A stretch of DNA of 64,000 nt. Origin: Arcobacter nitrofigilis DSM 7299. Lineage in GTDB: Bacteria; Campylobacterota; Campylobacteria; Campylobacterales; Arcobacteraceae. Shown in pieces: positions 47,464-55,497 of the stretch (position 1 is the first letter of the stretch; every line of letters begins with the position of its first letter). The stretch is taken from NCBI RefSeq assembly GCF_000092245.1, contig NC_014166.1:2170001-2234000 (forward strand), in the 5' to 3' direction. Made by a program: the position numbers and the translations under genes. Under the pieces are notes generated by a model. The model worked only from the letters and a program-made list of their open reading frames with translations, was not told where the DNA came from and made no database searches.

Positions 47464-47793
47464 ATGGATGGCAAAATGATAGTAACTTACAAAATATTGT
47501 GCAAAAATGACTTCAACCTAGAACTTACTCTTGAAAAGTTATTCTCAAATGACAAGGTATCAAAGATTATAAAAAGTGAATTTGCAAAAGGAATTAGAAA
47601 TATTGATATTGTTACAAAAGAGAGTAATGCAAAGATTAAAATAGAAACTCAAAAAGAGTTATATCAATTTGAAGTAAATAAAAATGACTTTGCAGATTTA
47701 ATATCACTTGCAGAAGAAGATGCAAAGACAAGAAAACTTACAAAAAAAGATTGTGCAGACATAGAACTTGTGAATATAGAGACTATAGATTAA
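47464..47793 (+). CDS. Small protein of unknown function
   Basis: I do not recognise this 109-aa protein. It is lysine- and glutamate-rich, has no signal peptide or membrane segment, and looks like a small soluble alpha/beta protein. Support for a real gene is an AAAAGGA ribosome site, an extended -10 element 33 bp upstream, and an end that overlaps the convergent neighbour by only four bases. An alternative start at Met5 (47476) cannot be excluded. No function can be inferred from its neighbours. Confidence 0.65.
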   Translation: MDGKMIVTYKILCKNDFNLELTLEKLFSNDKVSKIIKSEFAKGIRNIDIVTKESNAKIKIETQKELYQFEVNKNDFADLISLAEEDAKTRKLTKKDCADIELVNIETID

Positions 47794-48251
47794 TCTTTAT
47801 TTTTACTAATAAACTCTTCCAAGGCAGAACTTTTTATAGGTATTCTTTTTGTAAATTTAACAATGTCTTCATCAATTGGCATTCCACCTATTTTGCTTTG
47901 CATCAAATCTATATAGAAAGAGTCATCTTTTAGAGAGAATCGTGCATAATTATAATAAACAGAAGACTCTTTGTCTATCTCATCAAACTTTATTGTTTCA
48001 ACTCGTAAAGAAGTATAATCAAGCTTTCCCTTTCCCTCTACTTGGGTAAAGATAAAATATGGGAATATATTTGGATTTAGGTTATCTTCACTTATATTTA
48101 ACTCAGATTGTTTAGTAAACATATCATTTACAATCTTTTCAAAATAATCTGGATGAATTCTCCCTACCCCTTTTAATACTTCACTATTAATAAACTCATA
48201 TATCAAAGATGAGTTCTCTTTTATAAAATCTTTTAATTTATTTACTTGCAT
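47790..48251 (-). CDS. Protein of unknown function
   Basis: The 153-aa soluble protein has no family I recognise. It is acidic, without signal peptide or membrane helices, with a predicted mixture of helices (about 1-50) and strands (about 68-125). The start is supported by AGGAAGAG about five bases before the ATG. Its stop overlaps the convergent gene's stop by four bases. No functional partner is visible. Confidence 0.65.
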   Translation of the reverse strand: MQVNKLKDFIKENSSLIYEFINSEVLKGVGRIHPDYFEKIVNDMFTKQSELNISEDNLNPNIFPYFIFTQVEGKGKLDYTSLRVETIKFDEIDKESSVYYNYARFSLKDDSFYIDLMQSKIGGMPIDEDIVKFTKRIPIKSSALEEFISKNKD

Positions 48252-48349
48252 ATACTCTTCCTATAAAATAATAACTTCGTCATAATAATTAATTGCAACT
48301 TACAGTAAAGTAAGTACTCTAAAGAAATAGAATCAAACTTTTAGTAATA

Positions 48350-48793
48350 CTAATTTAAATTATCACCAAAATTTGCAAAAGCACTTTCAACATTTGGAAT
48401 ATTTTTATAAGAAGTCTTGGATAGTCTTACTTTTTTAGTTTTGAGATCACATATAGCAATTTTAAAACTTGAGCCTATAAATGGCTCTACAACACAAACA
48501 ATTTTGTCTTCAACCTGTCGTGTGGCATAAATAGTGCCTTGAAGATTAGTAAAATAATATTGAGGATAACTTAATGGTGTTATTTCAACAATATCAATAG
48601 CTTCTGTATTTTCAAGAGTTTTTAATATAATCATAGCGTCTTCATAACTCTCAAAATGAATACACCAATCATCAAATTTTTTATTAAAATGTTCTAAATC
48701 TTCATCTAGAAATCCGCCAGCTAAAGATTGTAAAGCAAAAATAGACACAAAAATCACCTTCAAAAATATATTGTTTAATGTTGATTTTAACAT
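48350..48793 (-). CDS. Small exported protein of unknown function
   Basis: Using the ATG at 48793 gives 147 aa with a hydrophobic leader (about 6-24, IFLKVIFVSIFALQSLAG), read as a signal peptide or membrane anchor. An upstream in-frame ATG at 48829 adds twelve residues in front of it. Neither has a clear ribosome site, so the start is uncertain. The mature part has two or three cysteines and no recognised domain. It is probably a periplasmic protein; nothing else can be said. Confidence 0.55.
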   Translation of the reverse strand: MLKSTLNNIFLKVIFVSIFALQSLAGGFLDEDLEHFNKKFDDWCIHFESYEDAMIILKTLENTEAIDIVEITPLSYPQYYFTNLQGTIYATRQVEDKIVCVVEPFIGSSFKIAICDLKTKKVRLSKTSYKNIPNVESAFANFGDNLN

Positions 48794-48935
48794 ATGTTTT
48801 TTATAAAAGAGGATAAAAATCATGCTCAAATTTACTTTTGACTTAATAAAATTTTTTAAATCTTATTATTGCCATGTATTTCAATTACTTATGTTAAAAC
48901 TATTAATAAATAAAAATTAATGGATAAATATAAAT

Positions 48936-50624
48936 ATGAAAAAAATAGATACATTTGATGAACTTACCAAATTGAGTGATTACTCTTTTGTAGAAAATCT
49001 TAATTGTGATCCTGATGCAAAATCCAATGCCGATAATAAAACACCAAGAGAGGTTTTTAGTGGACACTATGTACCAGTAGAGCCTACTGCTTTAAAAGAA
49101 CCTATATATCTCTCTCACAGTGCTAATTTTTGTGAAGAATTAGGCTTTACTCAAAACCTAATAAAATCAGAAGATTTTATCAAAATGTTTTCTGGTGATA
49201 TTTCTAATGTTCCTAAACCTATGAAAAATCTAGGCTGGGCAACTGGATATGCTCTATCTATTTATGGCACTGAGTATTATGCACAATGTCCTTTTCAAAC
49301 GGGAAATGGATATGGTGATGGTAGAGCTATTTCAGTTCTTGAAGCTGTTATAAATGGCAAAAGATGGGAATTCCAACTAAAAGGTGGGGGAAAAACACCT
49401 TATTGTAGAGGTGCCGATGGACGTGCAGTTTTAAGATCAAGTGTTCGTGAGTTTTTAGCTCAAGAGCATATGCACTCTTTGGGTATTCCTACATCAAGGT
49501 CTTTGACTCTTTTTACCTCTAAGAAAGAGCAAGTATCAAGACCTTGGTTTAGGGGAAACTCTTACTCAAAAGACCCTGAAGTTATGATTGAAGAAGATGT
49601 TGCAATAACAACTAGAGTAGCACCTTCATTTATTCGTGTGGGACAACTTGAACTTTTTGGAAGACGTGCTAGAAAAAATGAGCACCCAAAAGCTTTAGAA
49701 GAGTTAGAAATGCTAGTTTTACATTTGATTGATAGAGAGTATAGTGAGCTAATCAACGAAAATTTAAAGTTAGAAGAAAAACTTATTTTACTAGCAAATG
49801 AGTTCAAAAATCGCCTTACTTCTTTAGTAGCTAACTGGATACGAGTGGGATATTGTCAAGGTAACTTCAACAGTGATAACTGTGCAGCAGGAGGCTTTAC
49901 ACTAGATTACGGACCATTTGGCTTCATTGATATGTTTGACCCCAAATATCAATCTTGGACAGGTGGAGGATTGCATTTTTCATTTTTCAATCAACCCCAA
50001 GCCGCCTATAAAAATTTTCAATCATTTTGTAGTGCTTTAAAACCATTACTTAATTCACACCCTGATTCTTTGCAAGAGCTTGAAAAGATTGAAAACAGTT
50101 TTCCTTTAGCTATGCAAGAAGAAATTGATAATATGTGGGCTAAAAAGCTAGGAATAAGTAAATTTGACTTGGAGTTATTTTCTGAACTTATTGATCTAAT
50201 GATAGAGACTAAAGTTGACTATACTATATTTTTTAGGGAACTTTCAAATATACCTGAGAATGTCAAAGCACTTAGAAAAAGTTTTTATAGTGCTGATTTT
50301 GAAAATGAAGATATTAACTCCAGATGGAATAATTGGCTAGAAAAATGGAAATCACATCTAGATATAAGTTCAAAAAAGTCTAAAGAAAAAGTTTCAAATC
50401 AAATGAAATTAACTAATCCAAAATATACTTTAAGAGAGTGGTATCTAGTAGAAGCATATCAAGAGGCAGAAAATGAAGATTATAAACTAATAGAAGAGTT
50501 ACAAGGGATAATGACAAACCCATACGATGAACAAACAAAAGAAATAGAAGAAAAATATTATACAAAAAAACCTCTAGACTTTTTTGGAATAGCTGGAATA
50601 TCTCATGTTAGTTGTTCATCATAA
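48936..50624 (+). CDS. selO: Protein adenylyltransferase SelO (YdiU/UPF0061)
   Basis: The 562-aa protein shows the SelO pseudokinase pattern: [20 protein letters not shown], then [31 protein letters not shown] and [20 protein letters not shown]. SelO binds ATP in an inverted orientation and transfers AMP to Ser, Thr or Tyr of target proteins, linked to redox stress. The conserved C-terminal cysteine is present three residues from the end (SCSS), corresponding to the selenocysteine position of animal SelO. Many relatives are about 480 aa; the extra length here is in the middle and C-terminal part. It appears to be a single gene. Confidence 0.93.
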   Translation: MKKIDTFDELTKLSDYSFVENLNCDPDAKSNADNKTPREVFSGHYVPVEPTALKEPIYLSHSANFCEELGFTQNLIKSEDFIKMFSGDISNVPKPMKNLGWATGYALSIYGTEYYAQCPFQTGNGYGDGRAISVLEAVINGKRWEFQLKGGGKTPYCRGADGRAVLRSSVREFLAQEHMHSLGIPTSRSLTLFTSKKEQVSRPWFRGNSYSKDPEVMIEEDVAITTRVAPSFIRVGQLELFGRRARKNEHPKALEELEMLVLHLIDREYSELINENLKLEEKLILLANEFKNRLTSLVANWIRVGYCQGNFNSDNCAAGGFTLDYGPFGFIDMFDPKYQSWTGGGLHFSFFNQPQAAYKNFQSFCSALKPLLNSHPDSLQELEKIENSFPLAMQEEIDNMWAKKLGISKFDLELFSELIDLMIETKVDYTIFFRELSNIPENVKALRKSFYSADFENEDINSRWNNWLEKWKSHLDISSKKSKEKVSNQMKLTNPKYTLREWYLVEAYQEAENEDYKLIEELQGIMTNPYDEQTKEIEEKYYTKKPLDFFGIAGISHVSCSS

Positions 50625-50636
50625 ATAAATATTAAC

Positions 50637-50679
50637 TTTATGCTTGATAAGTGTACAATGTAGACAAATAAAGCATAAA
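50637..50679. repeat. 9-bp inverted repeat in the selO downstream region
   Basis: TTTATGCTT (50637-50645) and AAGCATAAA (50671-50679) form a perfect inverted repeat with a 25-base spacer. The spacer contains TACAATGTA. It might be a weak terminator for selO or an operator before 50708. The loop is long and there is no U-tract, so I cannot decide. Confidence 0.3.
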
Positions 50680-50707
50680 TAGTAAGGAATAAAATTGAAA
50701 AGCAACA

Positions 50708-51187
50708 ATGGCTGATATAAGTGATATGATAATTGGCTCATTGTCAAAAGTATGGCATTTAGTACCACTAGTGGTTTTTATTATCTTAGTGAAAAAATTT
50801 ATGCATAATAAAGACAATAAACGAAGAATAAATATAAATAAAGAACATGAAAAAAAAGGTCAAAGCCTAGAATTACGGACAATAGAAAAATACAAAAAAC
50901 TAGGCTTTAAGACGCAGAAGAGTAAAGAAGAAGGTATAGATATAATTTGCACTAAAGATGAGCAAACATACCTATTAAAATGCAATAACAACTCAAAATC
51001 AAAATCAATCAAAGCCGAAGATATAAAAACCTTTCATAAAAATGCAATCAAATATCTAAAAACAAATAATTTAGAAGAAAAGAATGTGTACTTTAGATAT
51101 GTGGTACTTTTCAATGATGTATTAGATAAATCAGCACTTGCTATACTCAAAGATGATAGTTACAATTGTAAGTATGTGATTATATAA
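50708..51187 (+). CDS. Membrane-anchored Mrr-like nuclease-fold protein
   Basis: The 159-aa protein has one N-terminal membrane segment (about 14-31), a charged linker, and a C-terminal domain resembling the restriction-endonuclease-like (Mrr_cat/PD-(D/E)XK) fold. The visible pattern is KGQSLE, then YKKLGFKTQKSKEEGIDIIC with GID, and a hydrophobic strand ending in K (YLLKCN) at the position of the catalytic lysine. The usual Q before K is Leu. Such membrane-tethered domains are common and poorly understood; roles in DNA cleavage or quality control have been suggested. No methyltransferase or specificity subunit is adjacent, so it is not a standard restriction system. Confidence 0.6.
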   Translation: MADISDMIIGSLSKVWHLVPLVVFIILVKKFMHNKDNKRRININKEHEKKGQSLELRTIEKYKKLGFKTQKSKEEGIDIICTKDEQTYLLKCNNNSKSKSIKAEDIKTFHKNAIKYLKTNNLEEKNVYFRYVVLFNDVLDKSALAILKDDSYNCKYVII

Positions 51188-51193
51188 AAGACA

Positions 51194-51209
51194 TGGCACG
51201 CTTTTTGTA
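51194..51209 (+). promoter_or_regulatory. Sigma-54-type (-24/-12) promoter
   Basis: TGGCAC (51194-51199), five bases, then TTGTA (51205-51209) match the sigma-54 consensus TGGCAC-N5-TTGCW with one change and exact spacing. It stands about 29 bases before the start codon at 51238, placing the transcription start near 51219. I see no obvious activator site in the short upstream stretch. Confidence 0.6.
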
Positions 51210-51237
51210 TATTAAAAAATAAACATAAGGTAATAAT

Positions 51238-51567
51238 ATGGTTTGTAAATTTCAAGAAATAAGCGATTTTTTTCATAAGTACCCACAACTTTTGGAAGGT
51301 ATTGAAGATCAAGAGTTAAAAGAGCTATTAGAAACATTTCCACATGCATGTAAATTTGTAAAATCACTTGATGAAGATATTGTTAATTGTGATGATTTAG
51401 AGTTAGTATCACAAAAAACTCTAGAGTTATTTGATAATGCCTATGAGCATGAATATACAAAAGATGATATTCTAAAGTTTGCAGGTGTAACATGTAAAAT
51501 ATTCGATATCGTTAGTGCACCAAAACACCATGTTCCATTTATTTTAGTTATGTTGGCAAAACTTTGA
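51238..51567 (+). CDS. Small protein of unknown function behind a sigma-54-type promoter
   Basis: The 109-aa acidic protein is predicted to be all helical and soluble. It contains three cysteines (residues 3, 38 and 50, with another near 87) and I recognise no family. The start is supported by AAGG upstream and by the sigma-54-type promoter 29 bp before it. In Campylobacterota sigma-54 chiefly drives flagellar rod, hook and other middle-class genes, so a motility or surface role is possible, but nothing in the sequence proves it. Confidence 0.65.
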   Translation: MVCKFQEISDFFHKYPQLLEGIEDQELKELLETFPHACKFVKSLDEDIVNCDDLELVSQKTLELFDNAYEHEYTKDDILKFAGVTCKIFDIVSAPKHHVPFILVMLAKL

Positions 51568-51647
51568 TACTTATCATTTAACCGAAGAAAAAATAACCTA
51601 ACATATATAGTAAGCTTCCTCTTGAAAAGCTAAAGCTTTCCGCTCCA

Positions 51648-51701
51648 TACTTTCTTTAATGTAAAGAAAGTAAGCAAAGAAAACTCAACGGCTTCGAAGC
51701 C
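51648..51701. repeat. Cluster of palindromes in the 51568-51718 gap
   Basis: TACTTTCTTT (51648-51657) and AAAGAAAGTA (51663-51672) form a perfect 10-bp hairpin with loop AATGT. GGCTTCGAAGCC (51690-51701) is a perfect 12-bp palindrome. An AAGCT/AGCTT pair lies just upstream near 51627. Intergenic runs of the form CTTTCTTT-loop-AAAGAAAGTAAGCAAAGAAA recur in many bacterial genomes as dispersed repeats, so this may be one copy. Confidence 0.45.
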
Positions 51702-51718
51702 AAAGGTTCCCTCACTTA

Positions 51719-52525
51719 TTATTTTTCTTGACCAACTTTTAAATATTCTTCTAAAAGGATTGAATATTTTTTTTCAAATTCATCAACACCATCAATTTCT
51801 TTACTAAATGCAAATAATATAGAATAGACACATTGAGATATACTTAACATTAGTGTTATAATAGTTTCATATCCATGCTGAATCATTCCTTCTACACTAA
51901 ATTTATTATTCTTCTTATTAACTATTCCAAGCATATGTCTTGCACCATATAAAGTTCCATGAATAATATCTGATGAAGTTCTATAAATAGTTAAATGAGA
52001 TAGTTGTAAAAATCTTGATACTGTATCACCATATTTTTTATTAATTATCTCTATTCGATTTTCAATATTTATACTTTTACCATTCTCTTTTTGTGTCCAA
52101 TCTCTTGGATCTCCTTTCATTTTAAAAGGATTATTCTTAGCAAAACCAACAGAATGATTCTCTCCATCAAAAGTAATAAAAACAGATTCTTTATCAATAG
52201 TTATCGAACGTTTAGCTTCATATTTTGATTTTTCATCTGTATATTTAATCATATCATCCATAGCATCAAAATTTGTAGCTGCAATATATAAAACATTTAT
52301 GGTAGTTTCATATATCATTCTTGAAATAGCATAACAATCTCTCATTTTATTAATTTTACTTAGAATAGATAATGTGCTTAATGAGTCAGATATACTTAAT
52401 AAAAGTAAAAATAATTCTTCACTATGCTTTGCATTAGATTTTAATATAAAATCACAAGCTTCTTTATAAACACAAATCTTTTTATCAAATATTTCAGCTA
52501 ACTTATGTACTTTCTCTATGTTCAT
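51719..52525 (-). CDS. Helical protein of unknown function, DUF5677-like
   Basis: The 268-aa protein is mainly helical, with a pattern (DCYAISRMIYETTINVLYIA, then SSDIIHGTLYG with a conserved His) that reminds me of the DUF5677 family. That assignment is from memory and uncertain. There is no signal peptide, though a hydrophobic helix near 220-240 could be buried or membrane-associated. The function of the family is unknown. It is a lone gene between palindrome-rich gaps and beside the tRNA-Asn pair, so recent acquisition is possible but unproven. Confidence 0.5.
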   Translation of the reverse strand: MNIEKVHKLAEIFDKKICVYKEACDFILKSNAKHSEELFLLLLSISDSLSTLSILSKINKMRDCYAISRMIYETTINVLYIAATNFDAMDDMIKYTDEKSKYEAKRSITIDKESVFITFDGENHSVGFAKNNPFKMKGDPRDWTQKENGKSINIENRIEIINKKYGDTVSRFLQLSHLTIYRTSSDIIHGTLYGARHMLGIVNKKNNKFSVEGMIQHGYETIITLMLSISQCVYSILFAFSKEIDGVDEFEKKYSILLEEYLKVGQEK

Positions 52526-52621
52526 TAAACACCTACTTAAAATTCAATTAGTATTATCAATTTATTATATCTATAATAAAATTAAGTAGATATACATTTT
52601 CAATCAAATCAATTTAGTGAA

Positions 52622-52731
52622 TAATATTTTGAAAGAGTTCAAGGCAAATTAATTTTTTGGTTTAGGAGTTACCGTCTGGTAATGAGTAAATCAAAAAATT
52701 GATTTAACGCTGAAATATTTTAAAAGATTGT
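52622..52731. repeat. Long imperfect palindrome / structured element beside tRNA-Asn
   Basis: The best-paired core runs from 52646 to 52705. A 19-bp helix (52646-52664 with 52687-52705) has 17 Watson-Crick pairs and two wobble-compatible mismatches. It encloses an internal loop GGAG/TGAG, then a 5-bp stem TTACC/GGTAA capped by GTCT. Looser pairing extends outward on both sides to about 52622 and 52731. It may act as a terminator for the tRNA transcript, be a small miniature repeat (MITE- or REP-like), or be a structured RNA. Confidence 0.5.
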
Positions 52732-52767
52732 TTAATAAATTGATTTCTTTTCGAAGTAAAAGGATAG

Positions 52768-52842
52768 TGGCTCCGGCACCTGGGTTCGAACCAGGGACCA
52801 AATGATTAACAGTCATCTACTCTACCGCTGAGCTATGCCGGA
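52768..52842 (-). tRNA. tRNA-Asn (GTT), second of the pair in transcription order
   Basis: Read on the minus strand it forms a full cloverleaf: acceptor stem TCCGGCA/TGCCGGA, D-arm TAGCTCAGCGGTAGAG, anticodon loop CTGTTAA with anticodon GTT, and the T-arm sequence GGTTCGAACC. The CCA end is encoded. It is identical across its 75 bases to the copy 33 bp upstream in transcription order. Confidence 0.96.
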
Positions 52843-52875
52843 ACTTGTATAAAAGGTATTTAAAAAGAAGTTTGA

Positions 52876-52950
52876 TGGCTCCGGCACCTGGGTTCGAACC
52901 AGGGACCAAATGATTAACAGTCATCTACTCTACCGCTGAGCTATGCCGGA
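52876..52950 (-). tRNA. tRNA-Asn (GTT), first of the pair in transcription order
   Basis: Same cloverleaf and encoded CCA as the neighbouring copy, with anticodon GTT and 75 bases. It directly follows a near-consensus sigma-70 promoter on the minus strand, so the two copies are very likely transcribed together and cut apart. Identical tandem copies usually arise by duplication. Confidence 0.96.
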
Positions 52951-52977
52951 ATCTTTCTTCTCTTTAAATGGAGTGGA

Positions 52978-53006
52978 AGTATAGTAAAATTTGTTTTTAT
53001 TGTCAA
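52978..53006 (-). promoter_or_regulatory. Sigma-70 promoter of the tRNA-Asn pair
   Basis: On the minus strand a perfect -35 TTGACA (53001-53006) and -10 TATACT (52978-52983) are separated by 17 bases. The predicted start is near 52971, about 20 bases before the first tRNA. This is the strongest canonical promoter seen in the window. Confidence 0.85.
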
Positions 53007-53022
53007 GGAATTTTTACGAAAA

Positions 53023-53931
53023 TTAGCAAATTTTATAGAAATTTAAGCCTGCACTATCTACTAATGAAATTTTTGCCATTTCTACTAGCTTTTCTAGCTC
53101 TATTTTACTATTTTCATCAAACATATTATTGATATCTTCTAAGGTCAAAGGTCGTCTCTCTAGCATAGATAATATCTCTTCACTACTATATGAGTTTATC
53201 TGTTTTGGTCTATTTTTATAGGCGATATTTACGTTTATATTTTCAAATCTTTTTGCTATACTTTCTAGTGTCTCAAAGCTTACTGGTTTGACTTCATAAG
53301 CTGGTGGTCTATCAATAGTACCAATATCAACTCTATGAGGATTTATCTTTTTAACAGCTTCATATAACAGTTCTATCTCTTCGTCTTTATCATTTAGATT
53401 TTTTACAAAAAGTATCTCTAATACAAAGCTTTTGTTTGTCTTTTTTTTAAACTCTATCATTGATTCGATTATTTTTTCTACATCGATATTATTGTGGATT
53501 CTATCTAGTTTTTTAAAACACTTTTGACTTACACAATCAAGTGATAATTTCACTGTATCAAATTTCAATAAAGCATCAAAAATCTTTTTATCATATATAG
53601 TACCACCATTTGATAATATCAAAGTCTTAGTATCATTTTTGATTTCATCTATTTTTGTAATTAGTTCATCAAGTTTAGGATAGAGTGTTGGCTCTCCATT
53701 TGCAGTGATTGTTATAACATCAATTTTTGGGTGTTTCTCATAAGAGTCTTTAATAGCCTCTAAGACTTCATCTACACTTGGGTATGAATCCATCTTATCA
53801 ACTGTTTTTGCAGGCTTTAATTCACAGTATAAGCAGTCAAAATTACACTGTTTTGTATCAGGGGATAAATCTACTCCCAAAGAGATACCAAATCTTCTTG
53901 AGGGAATAGGACCAAAGATTATATTAGACAC
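53023..53931 (-). CDS. Radical SAM protein
   Basis: The 302-aa protein has the radical SAM iron-sulfur motif CNFDCLYC (C29, C33, C36), in a family starting FGPIPSRRFGISLGVDLSP. The GEP-like stretch ITANGEPTLYP binds SAM. Members cleave S-adenosylmethionine to a radical, but the substrate of this subfamily is not known to me. It starts with GTG, whose first base is the last base of the hemE stop codon (TAGTG overlap), so it is coupled to hemE. It is the last gene of the gyrA-asd-yqhA-hemE operon. A role tied to tetrapyrrole or tRNA modification would be speculation. Confidence 0.85.
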   Translation of the reverse strand: MSNIIFGPIPSRRFGISLGVDLSPDTKQCNFDCLYCELKPAKTVDKMDSYPSVDEVLEAIKDSYEKHPKIDVITITANGEPTLYPKLDELITKIDEIKNDTKTLILSNGGTIYDKKIFDALLKFDTVKLSLDCVSQKCFKKLDRIHNNIDVEKIIESMIEFKKKTNKSFVLEILFVKNLNDKDEEIELLYEAVKKINPHRVDIGTIDRPPAYEVKPVSFETLESIAKRFENINVNIAYKNRPKQINSYSSEEILSMLERRPLTLEDINNMFDENSKIELEKLVEMAKISLVDSAGLNFYKIC

Positions 53932-54962
53932 TATTTTTTACTAACTCTTTGGCACTCTTTTACAAAGTGAATAGCATTCTCAACTGGAACATCTGGCAAA
54001 ATACCATGACCTAAGTTAAAAATATGTCCATCACCTTGCATAATATTTTGAAGTGCTTCAACACACATAGTTGTAGCTTCTTTTGAATATAATCTACAAG
54101 GTTCCATATTACCTTGTAAAACATACTTATCACCTAATTTTTCTTTAGCTAGTGCCATTGGAGTTCCCCAATCTACACCAAATACATCAAAGTTTCCATA
54201 TACTTTATCTAAAAATGCAGGAACACCTTTTGGGAACATAATAATAGGAATATGTGGATATTTTTCTTTTAAATAATCAGCTATCTCTACCATATATTTC
54301 CAAGAAAACTCATCGTATTTTGCTGGCTCAATTGCTGCTGCCCATGAATCAAAGATTTGAACAACATCTGCCCCTGCTTTGATTTGGTTTTCCATATATA
54401 GTTTTACTACTTCAGTTACTTTTTTCAAAATCTTATGTAGAAGTTCTGGGTTTGAGTACATCATCTTTTTACAGATATTATATGTCTTTGTACCTTGTCC
54501 TTCTATCATATAAGTTGCTAATGTCCAAGGAGCACCCGTAAATCCAATAAGAGCTTTATCTTCTGGTAGTTGTTGTTTTAATAACTTAATAGTTTCATAT
54601 ACATAAGTTAATTTATCAGCAGCTTCACTTCCACCAAGTAAAGCATCAACCTCAGCCTCTGTTTTAATTGGGTCTTTGAAGATTGGACCTTCACCTTTGA
54701 TAAACTCTAAGTGCATACCCATTTCATTTGGAATAACTAAAATATCACTAAATAAAATAGCTGCATCAACACCAACTATATCAAGTGGTTGGATAGTAAC
54801 TTCAGCTGCTAGTTTTGGATTGTGACATAGATTTAAAAAGTTTCCAGCTTGTGCTCTTACTTTCATATACTCAGGTAAATATCTACCTGCTTGTCTCATC
54901 ATCCATACAGGAGTATAAGGAGTTGGTTTTCTAAAACATGCGTCTACAAATATTTTTGACAT
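53931..54962 (-). CDS. hemE: Uroporphyrinogen decarboxylase
   Basis: The 343-aa enzyme decarboxylates the four acetate side chains of uroporphyrinogen III to give coproporphyrinogen III in haem synthesis. The N-terminal signature [15 protein letters not shown] is intact, as are [16 protein letters not shown] and the conserved FDSWA region. I chose the ATG at 54962, preceded by AAAGGAAAAT; a start 12 codons upstream would lie inside the yqhA-like gene and lacks a ribosome site. It follows the yqhA-like gene and overlaps the radical SAM gene by one base. The length fits the family (about 340-360 aa). Confidence 0.96.
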   Translation of the reverse strand: MSKIFVDACFRKPTPYTPVWMMRQAGRYLPEYMKVRAQAGNFLNLCHNPKLAAEVTIQPLDIVGVDAAILFSDILVIPNEMGMHLEFIKGEGPIFKDPIKTEAEVDALLGGSEAADKLTYVYETIKLLKQQLPEDKALIGFTGAPWTLATYMIEGQGTKTYNICKKMMYSNPELLHKILKKVTEVVKLYMENQIKAGADVVQIFDSWAAAIEPAKYDEFSWKYMVEIADYLKEKYPHIPIIMFPKGVPAFLDKVYGNFDVFGVDWGTPMALAKEKLGDKYVLQGNMEPCRLYSKEATTMCVEALQNIMQGDGHIFNLGHGILPDVPVENAIHFVKECQRVSKK

Positions 54963-54984
54963 ATATAATTTTCCTTTAGTATTC

Positions 54985-55497
54985 TTAATGTTTTCCAACT
55001 TTTCCTAGAAAGAAAAGTCCAACTGCTAGTGCAGTAACAGCAAGGGCGAAATATAACATTTCTAGTGCGCCATTGTATTGAGTATGTAAAACTCTTTGGA
55101 AGAAATTAACAACTAAAACCATAACAATAACTTTTGCTATTTTATCTTTTAGTTGATCTAATGTTGTGATTGATAGAATCTTTGAATCTTCTTTTGCATC
55201 TTCTGAATGATCAATTGGAGAGATAAAAAGTTCATATACACCAAATGAAAATATTAACATAACAACAGCAATAAGATATAAATCAACTGCTCCTATAATA
55301 CCACCAACAATATCTTCATGAAAATCTTGAGGATGAGCGTGGGTAATTATAGTTTTAAAAGCATATTCTGCCATAGCATATATATCCATGCTAGCGATTA
55401 CAAAAAGAACTAATGCACCGATTAATCCAAAGATAACTGCAGAGAGGACAAGAAATCTTGTCTTCCACATGCAAGCTTCAAAAAGCTTTTCTATCAT
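54985..55497 (-). CDS. yqhA: YqhA-family (UPF0114) membrane protein
   Basis: The 170-aa protein has about four membrane helices (roughly 8-30, 58-85, 118-135 and 145-165) and the UPF0114/YqhA layout, including the [13 protein letters not shown] start and the LFISPID segment. Its function is unknown. The start at 55497 shares one base with the asd stop (TAATG), so translation is coupled. A longer reading would begin inside asd and is less likely. It is conserved between asd and hemE here, which suggests a stable operon rather than shared function. Confidence 0.85.
   Translation of the reverse strand: MIEKLFEACMWKTRFLVLSAVIFGLIGALVLFVIASMDIYAMAEYAFKTIITHAHPQDFHEDIVGGIIGAVDLYLIAVVMLIFSFGVYELFISPIDHSEDAKEDSKILSITTLDQLKDKIAKVIVMVLVVNFFQRVLHTQYNGALEMLYFALAVTALAVGLFFLGKVGKH

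Noticed and set aside
53941-53962. TTGGCACTCTTTTAC resembling a sigma-54 site
   Set aside because: It lies inside the hemE coding region, the -12 part lacks TTGC, and no gene follows on that strand.
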